Shown piece by piece: positions 8,332 to 17,234 of a DNA stretch of 64,000 nt. The position numbers were made by a program, and so were the translations under genes. Origin of the DNA: JALZVT01 sp964519335 (GTDB lineage Bacteria > Pseudomonadota > Gammaproteobacteria > Pseudomonadales > Azotimanducaceae); assembly GCA_964519335.1 (NCBI GenBank), contig CAZFIA010000002.1, positions 1-64,000 of the forward strand, in the 5' to 3' direction. The notes beneath the pieces were generated by a model that was not told the DNA's origin, ran no database searches, and saw only the letters and a program-made list of their open reading frames with translations. The number at the start of each line of letters is the position of its first letter. The first letter of the stretch is position 1.

Positions 8332-9813
8332 ATGACTGCCCCAAGATTTAGTACTTTCCAGAATCTCTACACGCTTGTTTGTATGCGCGCCTGTGACTTG
8401 TTCTCTCTGAGAACTGCACTGATGTCCGTGCTTCTGCTGCTCATGCAGCCATCTGCAGCAGAAGAACCTGGAGCACCTATTGTTAGAGTACAAACCACAC
8501 TTGGCGATCTGTTTATCACGCTGACTCCAGACACCGCACCAACTACCGTGGCCAATTTTCAGGAGTACATCACCAACAACGACTACATCGATTCCTTTTT
8601 CCATATCTCCCAACCAGTCGCTGCGGGCATTCCCGGATTTATTGCAACCGGTGAATTCATCTGGCCAGAGCTGGGTGTGGTAGACGATGCCTTCGAACGC
8701 GCCCCGATTGCCAATGAGTTTAATCAGAGCAACACCCGCGGCACCGTGAGCATGCTCAAAGAGAGTGGTGACCCCGACAGCGCGACCAACGGCTGGTTTA
8801 TCAACACCGCCGACAACGGAGGAAGCGCCCCAAACGGTTTCGATTTTGTTGACGGCGGTTTCAGCGTGTTTGGAACACTCACCGCCAGAAGCCTCGCGGT
8901 CGTCGACGAGATTGCCGGGTTGCGTATTGAAGATCGGGGTCAGGATTTCGAGAATATTCCGCTCACCGGAGAATCTACCGCGCTGATACAAAGAAACCAG
9001 GTGGTGCTCATAACTGGCGCGAGCCAAGTCGAATCTATCAGCGATCCAGTTGCTGCTGTGCTGCCGGGCAGTAGGACCGTGCCGGTCGGTTTCACCGCCA
9101 CCGCTTTTGCTACGGTGCTGAACACAGCAAGTTCATCTGCATCCAGCTGCACCATCACCCCGCCAGCAGGCCTCGCCGCTGCCTTTGCCTATCAAGAAAC
9201 CGATCAGGCTACCAACGAACCCGTGGGCCCGTTAAACCCGCCCATTGATATTGCGGCAAACGGCGCAGCCACGTTTATATTTGCCTTCACTCCAGAAGAG
9301 ACCTTTGCAAGCACCGACCTGGTACTCGATTTTAACTGCGGCAATGCAAGTAACAGCGCCACGAGTGTCGCTGGCGTAAACACCTTTACTCTTTCGGCGC
9401 CGCCGGGCCTAAGCAGCGACGTGGTGGCCATCGCGGCAACGACGGGCAATACTGGCATTAACGACATACCGACAAGCGTCGGCTCGGGCGCGTTTGTAGT
9501 GGCAACTACTAACCTGGGTGATCCAGAGTCGATAGTTGCCAGTGTCGATGACGGAACCGCAGAATTGCCTCTGCAGTTCTTCATTTGCTCAACCGACGCT
9601 GCTACGGGTGACTGCCTGAGTGATCCCGCTGGCACGGTTAACCAGGATATGCCAACCAACGCAACCGCTACCTTCGCCGTTTTCACGCTGCTTACAGATT
9701 CAAACGCGTCGATCGCGTTTGCACCAGCAGAAAGCCGGGCATTCGTACGCTTTAGAAATGCTGCCGGTGATCTTCGCGGCAGTACCAGCGTAGCATTAAG
9801 AACCACAGAGTAA
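8332..9813 (+). CDS. Secreted cyclophilin-like protein, paralogue 2
   Basis: 493 residues from the ATG at 8332. The ATG at 8383 (MRACDLFSLR followed by a Leu-rich core and PSAAEE) gives a cleaner signal peptide and may be the real start. The cyclophilin domain aligns with the upstream paralogue through TTLGDLFITLTPDTAPTTVANF, NEFNQSNTRGTVSM, NGWFINTADN and GFSVFGTL. The active-site segment reads SFFHIS where paralogue 1 has SFFHRN, so the catalytic Arg of the family is replaced by Ile. It may therefore bind proline peptides without efficient catalysis (inference). The tail again ends in FVRFRNAAGDLRGSTSVALRT. The Ser/Thr kinase gene follows 51 bp downstream. Confidence 0.8.
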   Translation: MTAPRFSTFQNLYTLVCMRACDLFSLRTALMSVLLLLMQPSAAEEPGAPIVRVQTTLGDLFITLTPDTAPTTVANFQEYITNNDYIDSFFHISQPVAAGIPGFIATGEFIWPELGVVDDAFERAPIANEFNQSNTRGTVSMLKESGDPDSATNGWFINTADNGGSAPNGFDFVDGGFSVFGTLTARSLAVVDEIAGLRIEDRGQDFENIPLTGESTALIQRNQVVLITGASQVESISDPVAAVLPGSRTVPVGFTATAFATVLNTASSSASSCTITPPAGLAAAFAYQETDQATNEPVGPLNPPIDIAANGAATFIFAFTPEETFASTDLVLDFNCGNASNSATSVAGVNTFTLSAPPGLSSDVVAIAATTGNTGINDIPTSVGSGAFVVATTNLGDPESIVASVDDGTAELPLQFFICSTDAATGDCLSDPAGTVNQDMPTNATATFAVFTLLTDSNASIAFAPAESRAFVRFRNAAGDLRGSTSVALRTTE

Positions 9814-9831
9814 CGCATAACCTCAAAACTA

Positions 9832-9858
9832 GGAGCGCAGGGAGCGCAGGGAGCGCAG
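9832..9858 (+). repeat. 9-bp x3 tandem repeat carrying GGAG before kinase gene
   Basis: GGAGCGCAG occurs three times in a row (9832, 9841, 9850). Each copy holds a GGAG Shine-Dalgarno core; the last one is 11 bases from the kinase ATG at 9865. The array gives the leader several equivalent ribosome docking sites. Confidence 0.85.
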
Positions 9859-9864
9859 AGAACA

Positions 9865-12393
9865 ATGACCGTCACGGAAGACACTTTAGTTATGGGAGAA
9901 CGCCGGGTTCTTCAATTTGTAGAGCAGGCCTTGGAGCTTGCCGCGGAAGAGCGCCATCCATTTCTTGACCAGGCGCTGGCCAGCGAGCCAGCGTTGCAAA
10001 GCCGTGCGCACGGGTTACTGTCATTCCTGGCAGCAAAAGTTACCGCTGTCGAACGCGATTATTCGCCGACGGCGTTCTTAACCAACAGTGCAATAGCCAA
10101 TGCATCCGCTCCGAAAAAGATTGGTGTCTACCGGATTCTTAAGCCGCTGGGAGCCGGCGGTATGGGCCGCGTGTATCTAGCCGCACGCAGCGACGGCGCA
10201 TTCGACAAGCTGGTCGCCATCAAGGTTATGCAGTCTGAACTGTATGGCACCCTGTTTACGCAGCGCTTCGAGGCGGAGCGGCAGATGCTGGCTAACATTG
10301 TGCACCCTAATATCGCGGCATTACACGATGGCGGTCATTTGGAAGACGGCACACCCTATCTGGTAATGGATTACATCGATGGCATTGCGATTGATGAGTA
10401 TGTGTTTCACAACAAACTCTCAATGGCCAAGACTATCGATCTGTTTCTGTTGGTCTGCGATGCCGTTCAGGCGGCACACCAATCCCTGGTTGTTCACCGG
10501 GACATCAAGCCCAGCAATATTCTTGTAGATAAGCAGGGGCAGCCCAAGCTAATCGATTTCGGAATCGCCAAAGATCTTGCAGGGGTGATAGGCGAGGTCA
10601 CCGAATTCAACAAACCAGCTGCCCTGACACTCGACTACGCAAGCCCAGAACAATATAGACAAGAGGCAGTAACTACGGCTACCGATGTTTACGCTCTGGG
10701 TGTGATGCTCTTCAAGCTGGTGAGTGGCTGCAAGCCTTACAGCCTGACCGGGGCCAACCCGGCAGAAATTCAGCGAACTATTCTTGAAGATCCAGCCCCC
10801 TCGATGCAAGAGAGGATTAACAAGGCCGGTGCTGATGACACAGGACCATTGATCAGACGAGATGCCATTGGGGAGGAGCTCGAACTGATAGTTGCGAAGG
10901 CAATCGCAAAAGAGCCCGAGCGCCGTTACGCCACAGCGCAAAAATTGGCGGAGGATTTACGGGCCCACAGGAATGGTCAACCGGTAGTTGCACACGGTGA
11001 TTCCTGGAGCTACCTGGCGGGCAAGTTCATTCGCCGGCACTGGTTGGGGTTGAGCGCAACAACGGCAGTTGTTTTGGCGATGACTACGGCATTGGGCGTG
11101 TCCATCGTGCAAACACAAACCGCTGATACTGCAGCCGCCCAATCCAGCGCAACCTCAGATTTTCTCGCCCGATTATTGTTAGCCCCAAGTAGCCGTGCTG
11201 AGTCGCCCCTGCGTCTTGGAAGCGATGCAAAGGTATCCGAGCTTTTGGACCACGCCGCGGCGGAACTCACCAACCAAGATGGTGATGCTTTTCAGGGAGT
11301 ACCGGTAGTCCGTGCTGAGCTCATGTTAACCGTCGCTCGAACCTATCACGGCATCGCCATGTATCCGCAGGCCATCGAGCTACTTGAACAATCCCGGAGC
11401 ATTTGTCTAACCACCGACTGCAGCCACGATGCTCTGCAGCAGCGTATCGACTTTCGTCTGGGCCAAAGTCTGGGACTGACGGGACAGCCGCAGAGAGCGC
11501 TGGAATTATTCAAAACCGCCGCAGAAGGAGACGCAGACTTCTTGTTGCAGGCCAGAATAGCGGATGAAACTGCTAGCTCCCTATGGAGCACCGGTGACCG
11601 GAAAGGCACCGTGGCAAAAATGGTCGAAGCGGTGGAACTTTACGAGGCGGCAGCAGGAGCTGAGCCCAACGAGTTGGTTGCCGTGTCGTACACTCGTCTG
11701 GGCAGCCTCTACTCAAACCTGGGCGAACTTGAGCGTGGTCTCAAGTTGCTAACTAAAGGCGCAGACCTTTACGAGTCTCTCAATCAAAACGCCTTACCTG
11801 AACTCGCTGATCTCTACAATGAAATATCTATCATTCACCGAAAGCAGGGTGACGCCAGGGCAAGTCTCGAATACTTACTGCTGGCGTACGAAGTGGTTGA
11901 ACGCATCGGCGGTGTTTCCGAGATTGAAATTCGTGTGATTACCAATTTGGGATTGCATGCGATCCGAAATGACCAAGAGACAGATGGGCGTCTTTGGCTA
12001 GAAAAGAGCAAGGCGGCTTTGTCTCAGTTTGCCGCAAACAATGCAGAACACGAGGCGCGCGCCTGGGTTCTACATCTGGAAGGAAAAATTCTTGCGCACG
12101 AAGGAAGCAACTCCCAAGCCTTAAGTTCCTACAAGAAAGAGCGGGCGATCTATGAAAAACTGATGCCGGCATACAATCATTCTCACGCCCTTGCGGACAT
12201 GGAAATTGGTGAAGTACTCGCAAAGCTGGGACAACTTGAAGCCGCGCTGGAAACGCACCAACGGGTGCTTAGCTATTATTCAGAGGTTTATGGAGACGAG
12301 GGTTCGACCTATCTGTCGAGGGCCCGCCGGCGCGTGGCCTCGGTCACTGCCTTGCTGAAAAAGGACAATAGGCTAGCGGCGAAACTTCTTTAG
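9865..12393 (+). CDS. Transmembrane Ser/Thr protein kinase with TPR-like tail
   Basis: 842 residues. A short helical leader is followed by a bacterial Hanks-type kinase: glycine loop GAGGMGRV (96-103), Lys120 in VAIKVM, catalytic loop HRDIKPSN (211-218), DFG (231-233) and a YASPEQYRQ activation/P+1 segment. All catalytic residues are present, so it should be active. One hydrophobic helix at about 392-415 follows the kinase domain. The C-terminal 400 residues are alpha-helical repeats of TPR type (ARTYHGIAMYPQAIELLEQS, LGSLYSNLGELERGLKLL). The kinase is expected inside and the TPR region outside the inner membrane. Its 3' end overlaps atpC by 21 bp tail to tail. Its substrate is unknown; the two preceding secreted proteins are candidate partners only by position. 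Confidence 0.85.
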   Translation: MTVTEDTLVMGERRVLQFVEQALELAAEERHPFLDQALASEPALQSRAHGLLSFLAAKVTAVERDYSPTAFLTNSAIANASAPKKIGVYRILKPLGAGGMGRVYLAARSDGAFDKLVAIKVMQSELYGTLFTQRFEAERQMLANIVHPNIAALHDGGHLEDGTPYLVMDYIDGIAIDEYVFHNKLSMAKTIDLFLLVCDAVQAAHQSLVVHRDIKPSNILVDKQGQPKLIDFGIAKDLAGVIGEVTEFNKPAALTLDYASPEQYRQEAVTTATDVYALGVMLFKLVSGCKPYSLTGANPAEIQRTILEDPAPSMQERINKAGADDTGPLIRRDAIGEELELIVAKAIAKEPERRYATAQKLAEDLRAHRNGQPVVAHGDSWSYLAGKFIRRHWLGLSATTAVVLAMTTALGVSIVQTQTADTAAAQSSATSDFLARLLLAPSSRAESPLRLGSDAKVSELLDHAAAELTNQDGDAFQGVPVVRAELMLTVARTYHGIAMYPQAIELLEQSRSICLTTDCSHDALQQRIDFRLGQSLGLTGQPQRALELFKTAAEGDADFLLQARIADETASSLWSTGDRKGTVAKMVEAVELYEAAAGAEPNELVAVSYTRLGSLYSNLGELERGLKLLTKGADLYESLNQNALPELADLYNEISIIHRKQGDARASLEYLLLAYEVVERIGGVSEIEIRVITNLGLHAIRNDQETDGRLWLEKSKAALSQFAANNAEHEARAWVLHLEGKILAHEGSNSQALSSYKKERAIYEKLMPAYNHSHALADMEIGEVLAKLGQLEAALETHQRVLSYYSEVYGDEGSTYLSRARRRVASVTALLKKDNRLAAKLL

Positions 12394-12792
12394 TTCCTGG
12401 ATCGTGCGCTGTTGTGCTGCGGCATCCGCTAGTCGCGCCTGGGCCAGGCTATAGTCAAACTCAGTCGCGTTTTCATCGAGCGCTTTCTCGGCCTCTTCTT
12501 TGGCCTTGGCGGCAGCCGCCTCATCGATGTCGTCAGCGCGGATAGCGGTGTCAGCAAGTACCGTGACCATGCCGGGCTGCACTTCCAAAAAGCCGCCTGA
12601 TGCAAAGAAGATCTCTTCTTCGCCACCTTCTACTTCAAGATGAATGGGCCCAGGGCGCACACCGGTAAGCAGAGGCGCGTGACCCGGTAGAATACCCAGC
12701 TCACCAATCGTGCCCACCGCGCTCAACTTGGTGATGCGGCCAGAGAATATCTCTTTCTCTGCACTAACAATTTCGCACTGCATGCTGGCCAT
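12373..12792 (-). CDS. atpC: F1Fo ATP synthase epsilon subunit
   Basis: 139 residues, the usual length. The N-terminal beta-sandwich is recognisable from MQCEIVSAEKEIFSGRI and GELGILPGHAPLLTGVRPGP. The C-terminal two helices (DEAAAAKAKEEAEKAL and the AQARLADAAAQQRTIQELKK end) form the regulatory arm. The subunit joins the rotor stalk to the catalytic head and restrains ATP hydrolysis. It is the last gene of the atp operon. Downstream, where Pseudomonas-type genomes often carry glmU-related genes, this genome has the kinase block, whose last gene overlaps atpC by 21 bp on the opposite strand. Confidence 0.95.
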   Translation of the reverse strand: MASMQCEIVSAEKEIFSGRITKLSAVGTIGELGILPGHAPLLTGVRPGPIHLEVEGGEEEIFFASGGFLEVQPGMVTVLADTAIRADDIDEAAAAKAKEEAEKALDENATEFDYSLAQARLADAAAQQRTIQELKKFRR

Positions 12793-12803
12793 AGCTGTTC
12801 TCT

Positions 12804-14180
12804 TTAGAGGGTTTTGGCTTTTTCGAGCGCTTCTTCGATGCTACCAACCATGTAGAACGCATCTTCCGGCAGTTCGTCGTGATCGCCATTAAGGATCTCG
12901 CGGAACGACCGCACGGTATCGTCACGGCTCACGTACTTACCCGAGTTGCCCGTAAACTGCTCGGCAACAAAGAACGGCTGGCTGAAGAACTTCTGCATGC
13001 GACGAGCACGATAAACCAGAGACTTATCTTCTTCTGACAATTCGTCCATACCAAGAATCGCAATGATGTCTTTCAGTTCCTGATAACGCTGCAGCGTTTC
13101 CGCTACTTCCTGAGCTACAGAATAGTGCTCCTCGCCCACAACCAGCGGATCAAGCTGACGCGAGGTTGAGTCCAAGGGATCTACCGCCGGGTAAATGCCC
13201 AGGTCGGTAATAGCACGCGACAGCGTTACCGTGGAATCAAGGTGAGCAAAGGTGGTTGCCGGTGAGGGATCAGTCAAGTCATCCGCTGGTACGTATACCG
13301 CCTGAACCGAGGTAATAGACCCGGTCTTGGTGGTGGTAATGCGCTCCTGCAGCGCGCCCATCTCTTCGGCCAGGTTCGGCTGATAGCCTACCGCTGACGG
13401 CATGCGACCCAGCAGCGCTGACACTTCAGTACCAGCCAGCGTGTAGCGATAAATGTTATCGACAAACAGCAATACGTCTCGGCCATCGTCACGGAATTTT
13501 TCGGCAAGCGTCAGGCCCGTGAGCGCCACGCGCAACCGGTTACCTGGAGGCTCGTTCATCTGACCAAATACAAGAGAAATCTTGTCGAGTACGTCGGCTT
13601 CTTCCATTTCGTAGTAGAAGTCGTTGCCCTCACGAGTTCGCTCGCCAACGCCCGCAAACACCGACAAACCCGAGTGCTCGATAGCAATGTTACGAATGAG
13701 CTCAAGCATGGTTACGGTTTTGCCGACGCCCGCACCACCAAACAATCCAACCTTACCGCCCTTTGCAAAGGGGCAAATCAGGTCAATAACCTTGATGCCG
13801 GTTTCGAGCAGTTCGTTACCACCCTTCTGATCTTCGTAGGAAGGCGCCTTGCGGTGAATCGGCATGGATGCCGCCGCATTTACCGGGCCCTTCTCATCAA
13901 TTGGGTTACCCAGCACATCAAGGATGCGTCCCAGAGTCTCTTCACCCACCGGAATAGTAATTGGCGCGCCCGTGTTGTTGACGTCCAGTCCGCGCGCAAC
14001 GCCGTCGGTCACGCCCATGGCAATGGTGCGCACCACGCCATCGCCCAACTGCTGCTGCACTTCAAGCGTAAGGCCTACGCTGGGTACGTTCAGCGCATCG
14101 TATACCTTGGGTACTGTCTCGCGTGGAAATTCCACGTCGATAACCGCGCCAATAATCTGAACAATCTTACCGCTGCTCAT
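12804..14180 (-). CDS. atpD: F1Fo ATP synthase beta subunit
   Basis: 458 residues, typical. The nucleotide-binding P-loop GGAGVGKT, the VGERTREGNDFYYEM catalytic segment with its essential Glu, and the ALLGRMPSAVGYQPNLAEEMG signature are all intact. This is the catalytic subunit of F1, alternating with alpha in the cytoplasmic head. The gene sits between atpG and atpC with short spacers. A small hairpin lies in the atpG-atpD spacer. Confidence 0.98.
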   Translation of the reverse strand: MSSGKIVQIIGAVIDVEFPRETVPKVYDALNVPSVGLTLEVQQQLGDGVVRTIAMGVTDGVARGLDVNNTGAPITIPVGEETLGRILDVLGNPIDEKGPVNAAASMPIHRKAPSYEDQKGGNELLETGIKVIDLICPFAKGGKVGLFGGAGVGKTVTMLELIRNIAIEHSGLSVFAGVGERTREGNDFYYEMEEADVLDKISLVFGQMNEPPGNRLRVALTGLTLAEKFRDDGRDVLLFVDNIYRYTLAGTEVSALLGRMPSAVGYQPNLAEEMGALQERITTTKTGSITSVQAVYVPADDLTDPSPATTFAHLDSTVTLSRAITDLGIYPAVDPLDSTSRQLDPLVVGEEHYSVAQEVAETLQRYQELKDIIAILGMDELSEEDKSLVYRARRMQKFFSQPFFVAEQFTGNSGKYVSRDDTVRSFREILNGDHDELPEDAFYMVGSIEEALEKAKTL

Positions 14181-14195
14181 TCTCTTCTCCTGTCA

Positions 14196-14210
14196 CCGCG
14201 CTTCGCGCGG
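14196..14210 (-). other. Hairpin in atpG-atpD spacer
   Basis: CCGCGC-TTC-GCGCGG is a perfect 6-bp stem with a 3-base loop just upstream of the atpD start on the mRNA. It has no U-tract, so it is not a terminator. It may separate atpG and atpD transcript stability or translation, which is inference. Confidence 0.4.
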
Positions 14211-14240
14211 GTAAACGTTGTTCCGCGCGCAGCACTTAAG

Positions 14241-15101
14241 TTATACGGCTGCTGCGCCGCCAACAATCTCGGAGATCTCTTGCGTGATCGCCGCTTGCCG
14301 CGCGTTGTTATAAATAAGACTTAGCTCGTCAACGAGCTTTTCTGCGTTTTCTGTTGCGTTCTTCATGGCCACCATCTTGGCCGCCTGTTCGCACGCCGTG
14401 TTCTCTACAACGGCCTGATACACCTGGCTTTCCACAAACCGCTTCACCAATCCATCGATGAGTTGCTGGGCATCCGGCTCGTAAATGTAGTCCCAGCGAT
14501 GCCGATACGCGTCGTCATCTTCGGGCTCCAGCGGCAACAGCTGTCGAGTAGTAGGCGCCTGAGTCATGGTGTTAACGAAGTCATTGCTAATAATGAATAG
14601 CTTGTCGATCTTGCCTTCTTCGAAAGAATCCATCATGACTTTGAGCGAACCGATAAGGTCTTCAACCTCCGGCTCCTCAGATATATCTGTAACCGACGTG
14701 ACCACGTTGCCGCCAAAAGAGCGGAAAAAGCCAACGGCTTTCTTGCCGATCAGGCCAAGGTCAATTTCAATGTTTTTGGCTTTCCATTCCGCCATCTCGT
14801 TAACCAGGGCACGAAAAACGTTGACGTTTAAGCCGCCACACAGCCCTCGATCAGACGACACCACCAAATAGCCAATGCGCTTTACCTCGCGTTCAACCAT
14901 ATAGCCATGCCGGTACTCGGGATTAGAGTTAGCCAGGTGACCAATCATGGCGCGAATGCGACTAGAGTAAGGCTTGCCCGCGCTCATGCGTTCCTGCGTG
15001 CGACGCATGCGCGACGCAGCAACCATCTGCATGGCGGAGGTGATCTTTTGCGTGTTTTGCACGCTACCGATCTTGTTTTTAATTTCCTTGCCAACGGCCA
15101 T
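14241..15101 (-). CDS. atpG: F1Fo ATP synthase gamma subunit
   Basis: 286 residues. The N-terminal helix MAVGKEIKNKIGSVQNTQKITSAMQMVAASRMRR and the C-terminal helix with ATENAEKLVDELSLIYNNARQAAITQEI are the two long strands of the central rotor shaft; SSDRGLCGGLN is the conserved Rossmann segment. It transmits rotation from the c-ring to the alpha/beta head. The gene lies between atpA (31 bp upstream) and atpD. Confidence 0.97.
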   Translation of the reverse strand: MAVGKEIKNKIGSVQNTQKITSAMQMVAASRMRRTQERMSAGKPYSSRIRAMIGHLANSNPEYRHGYMVEREVKRIGYLVVSSDRGLCGGLNVNVFRALVNEMAEWKAKNIEIDLGLIGKKAVGFFRSFGGNVVTSVTDISEEPEVEDLIGSLKVMMDSFEEGKIDKLFIISNDFVNTMTQAPTTRQLLPLEPEDDDAYRHRWDYIYEPDAQQLIDGLVKRFVESQVYQAVVENTACEQAAKMVAMKNATENAEKLVDELSLIYNNARQAAITQEISEIVGGAAAV

Positions 15102-15132
15102 AGAAATTCCTTCTCTTTCTTAAAGAACAGAC

Positions 15133-16671
15133 CTAGTAAGTTTGAGTCTTCTTGAAAGTTTCGATCGCAGATTTTAGCGTTCCAACAACGTCATCGTTGT
15201 AGGTGCCGTTTGCGTTAATGTCATCCATAAACGCGCCGTGCTCGCTCTTCATGTAACCAAGCAATGCTTCTTCGAAATCGAGCACCTTGTTCACATCAAC
15301 GTCTTCAAGGTAACCCTCGTTCGCCGCGAACAGAACAGTGCCCATCTCGGCCACGCTCATTGGCGAGTACTGCTTTTGCTTCATCAGCTCTTCTACACGC
15401 TCGCCGTGCTCAAGCTGGCGGCGAGTGGCGTCATCAAGGTCTGAGGCAAACTGCGAAAACGCAGCCAGCTCTCTGTACTGCGCAAGCGCGAGCTTAATAC
15501 CGCCCGAGATCTTCTTCATAAACGATGTTTGTGCTGAACCACCTACCCGGCTTACCGAGGTTCCCGGAGACATGGCAGGACGGATACCCGAGTTAAAACG
15601 CTGGGTTTCGAGGAATATCTGCCCGTCAGTAATAGAGATTACGTTGGTGGGTACAAACGCCGAAACGTCACCCCCCTGAGTCTCAATAATCGGCAGCGCG
15701 GTGAGTGAACCGGTTTTGCCCTCAACGCCAGAGATGCTCTTAACGTAGTCGGGATTAACGCGCGCAGCGCGCTCAAGCAGACGAGAATGCAGGTAGAACA
15801 CATCACCGGGATAGGCTTCTCGCCCTGGTGGCCGCTTGAGCAACAGCGAAATCTGCCGATACGCCCAGGCTTGCTTTGTGAGGTCATCATAAATAATGAG
15901 CGCGTCTTCGCCGGAGTCGCGGAAGAACTCACCCATAGAGCAACCGGAGTAAGGCGCAATGAACTGCAGCGGCGCCGGATCGGATGCGGATGCGGCAACC
16001 ACAATGGTGTTATCCATGGCGCCGTTTTCTTCGAGGGTGCGAACCACGTTGGCAATGGTCGACATCTTTTGGCCAATGGCCACGTAGATGCAGCGGATGC
16101 CGGAGTCTTTTTGGTTGATGATGGCGTCAACCGCGATCGCTGTTTTACCAATCTGGCGATCACCGATAATCAGCTCGCGCTGGCCGCGACCAATGGGCAC
16201 CATCGCATCGATAGCCTTGAGGCCTAGCTGCACGGGCTGGTCTACCGACTGCCGGGAGATTACGCCTGGGGCAACTTTTTCAATTGGAGAGGTCTGGGAG
16301 GCGTTAAGAGGCCCTTTGCCATCGATGGGGTTACCCAGGGCGTCAACAACACGTCCCAGCAGCTCATTGCCTACAGGAACCTCAAGAATACGGCCGGTGC
16401 AACGGGCGGTTTGGCCCTCTGACAGCGCGCCGTACTCACCAAGAATTACCGCACCGACAGAGTCGCGCTCAAGGTTCAGCGCCATACCGTACAGGCCGCC
16501 GTCAAACTCGAGCATCTCACCGTACTGGGCCTCTGCCAGCCCGTGGATTCGCACGATACCGTCAGAGACACCCACGATGGTGCCTTCATTTTGCGCTTCA
16601 CTACGGACATCAAGATTCTCGATCCTGTTCTTGATGATGTCGCTGATTTCGCTGGGATTCAGTTGTTGCAT
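15133..16671 (-). CDS. atpA: F1Fo ATP synthase alpha subunit
   Basis: 512 residues. MQQLNPSEISDIIKNRIENL is the conserved N terminus that binds delta; GDRQIGKT is the non-catalytic P-loop and IETQGGDVSAFVPTNVISITDGQIFL the conserved signature region. It is the regulatory nucleotide-binding subunit of the F1 hexamer. Genes atpH and atpG flank it closely, as in the standard operon. Confidence 0.98.
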   Translation of the reverse strand: MQQLNPSEISDIIKNRIENLDVRSEAQNEGTIVGVSDGIVRIHGLAEAQYGEMLEFDGGLYGMALNLERDSVGAVILGEYGALSEGQTARCTGRILEVPVGNELLGRVVDALGNPIDGKGPLNASQTSPIEKVAPGVISRQSVDQPVQLGLKAIDAMVPIGRGQRELIIGDRQIGKTAIAVDAIINQKDSGIRCIYVAIGQKMSTIANVVRTLEENGAMDNTIVVAASASDPAPLQFIAPYSGCSMGEFFRDSGEDALIIYDDLTKQAWAYRQISLLLKRPPGREAYPGDVFYLHSRLLERAARVNPDYVKSISGVEGKTGSLTALPIIETQGGDVSAFVPTNVISITDGQIFLETQRFNSGIRPAMSPGTSVSRVGGSAQTSFMKKISGGIKLALAQYRELAAFSQFASDLDDATRRQLEHGERVEELMKQKQYSPMSVAEMGTVLFAANEGYLEDVDVNKVLDFEEALLGYMKSEHGAFMDDINANGTYNDDVVGTLKSAIETFKKTQTY

Positions 16672-16697
16672 GGTTTCTGCTCTAGTGGTTTACGGGG

Positions 16698-17234
16698 CTA
16701 ACGCAGTACGTTTTCCGCAAGCTTTTTCAATTTTCCGCTCAGGCTGCCGTCGATGACCGTATCGCCAGCGCGAATGACAGCGCCCCCAATGAGAGTGCTG
16801 TCGACGCTGTGGGTCATGTTCACCGCACGCTCAAACTTCTTCTTGAGTGCGGCAGCCAATGTGTTTTGCTGGTCGTCCGTGAGCGGCATGGCCGACACGA
16901 CTTCTACATCAATCTGTTGTTCTTCTGCAGCCCTCAGCGCCTCGAACTGATTGGCTATCTCGCCAATCAAAGGCAGACGCTTGTTGCTGGCCAGAACCTG
17001 CACAAATCGCTTGGTGCGATCATCGAGTGCATCGCCGCACACTTCGATCAGCTTCTGGGCTTTTACGGGTGCTTCCATGTCCGGCGATTCGAGCAGCGAA
17101 CGAACCGAGGGTTCGCTTGATGCTGACGCTAGATAGGCCAACGCCTTTGACCATGAGCCTAGATCGCTGTCGCGCTTTGCAACGTCAAAGGCTGCATTGG
17201 CGTAGGGCCGTGCCATGGTTGCAAGCTCTGCCAT
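16698..17234 (-). CDS. atpH: F1Fo ATP synthase delta subunit
   Basis: 178 residues, standard length for OSCP/delta. The helical N-terminal domain begins MAELATMARPYANAAFDVAKRD, and the C-terminal VDSTLIGGAVIRAGDTVIDGSLSGKLKKL segment is the family signature. It clamps the b-subunit stator to the top of alpha. The start overlaps the atpF stop by one base, which suggests translational coupling. Confidence 0.96.
   Translation of the reverse strand: MAELATMARPYANAAFDVAKRDSDLGSWSKALAYLASASSEPSVRSLLESPDMEAPVKAQKLIEVCGDALDDRTKRFVQVLASNKRLPLIGEIANQFEALRAAEEQQIDVEVVSAMPLTDDQQNTLAAALKKKFERAVNMTHSVDSTLIGGAVIRAGDTVIDGSLSGKLKKLAENVLR

Noticed and set aside
9204..9884. 226-codon minus-strand ORF opposite cyclophilin paralogue 2
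   Set aside because: Shadow of the repetitive beta-rich tail; the opposite frame of paralogue 1 gives a similar artefact.
14125..14141. GTGGAAATTCCAC in atpD as a possible third parS
   Set aside because: The central CACGTG-type core is absent, so it does not fit the parS palindrome.
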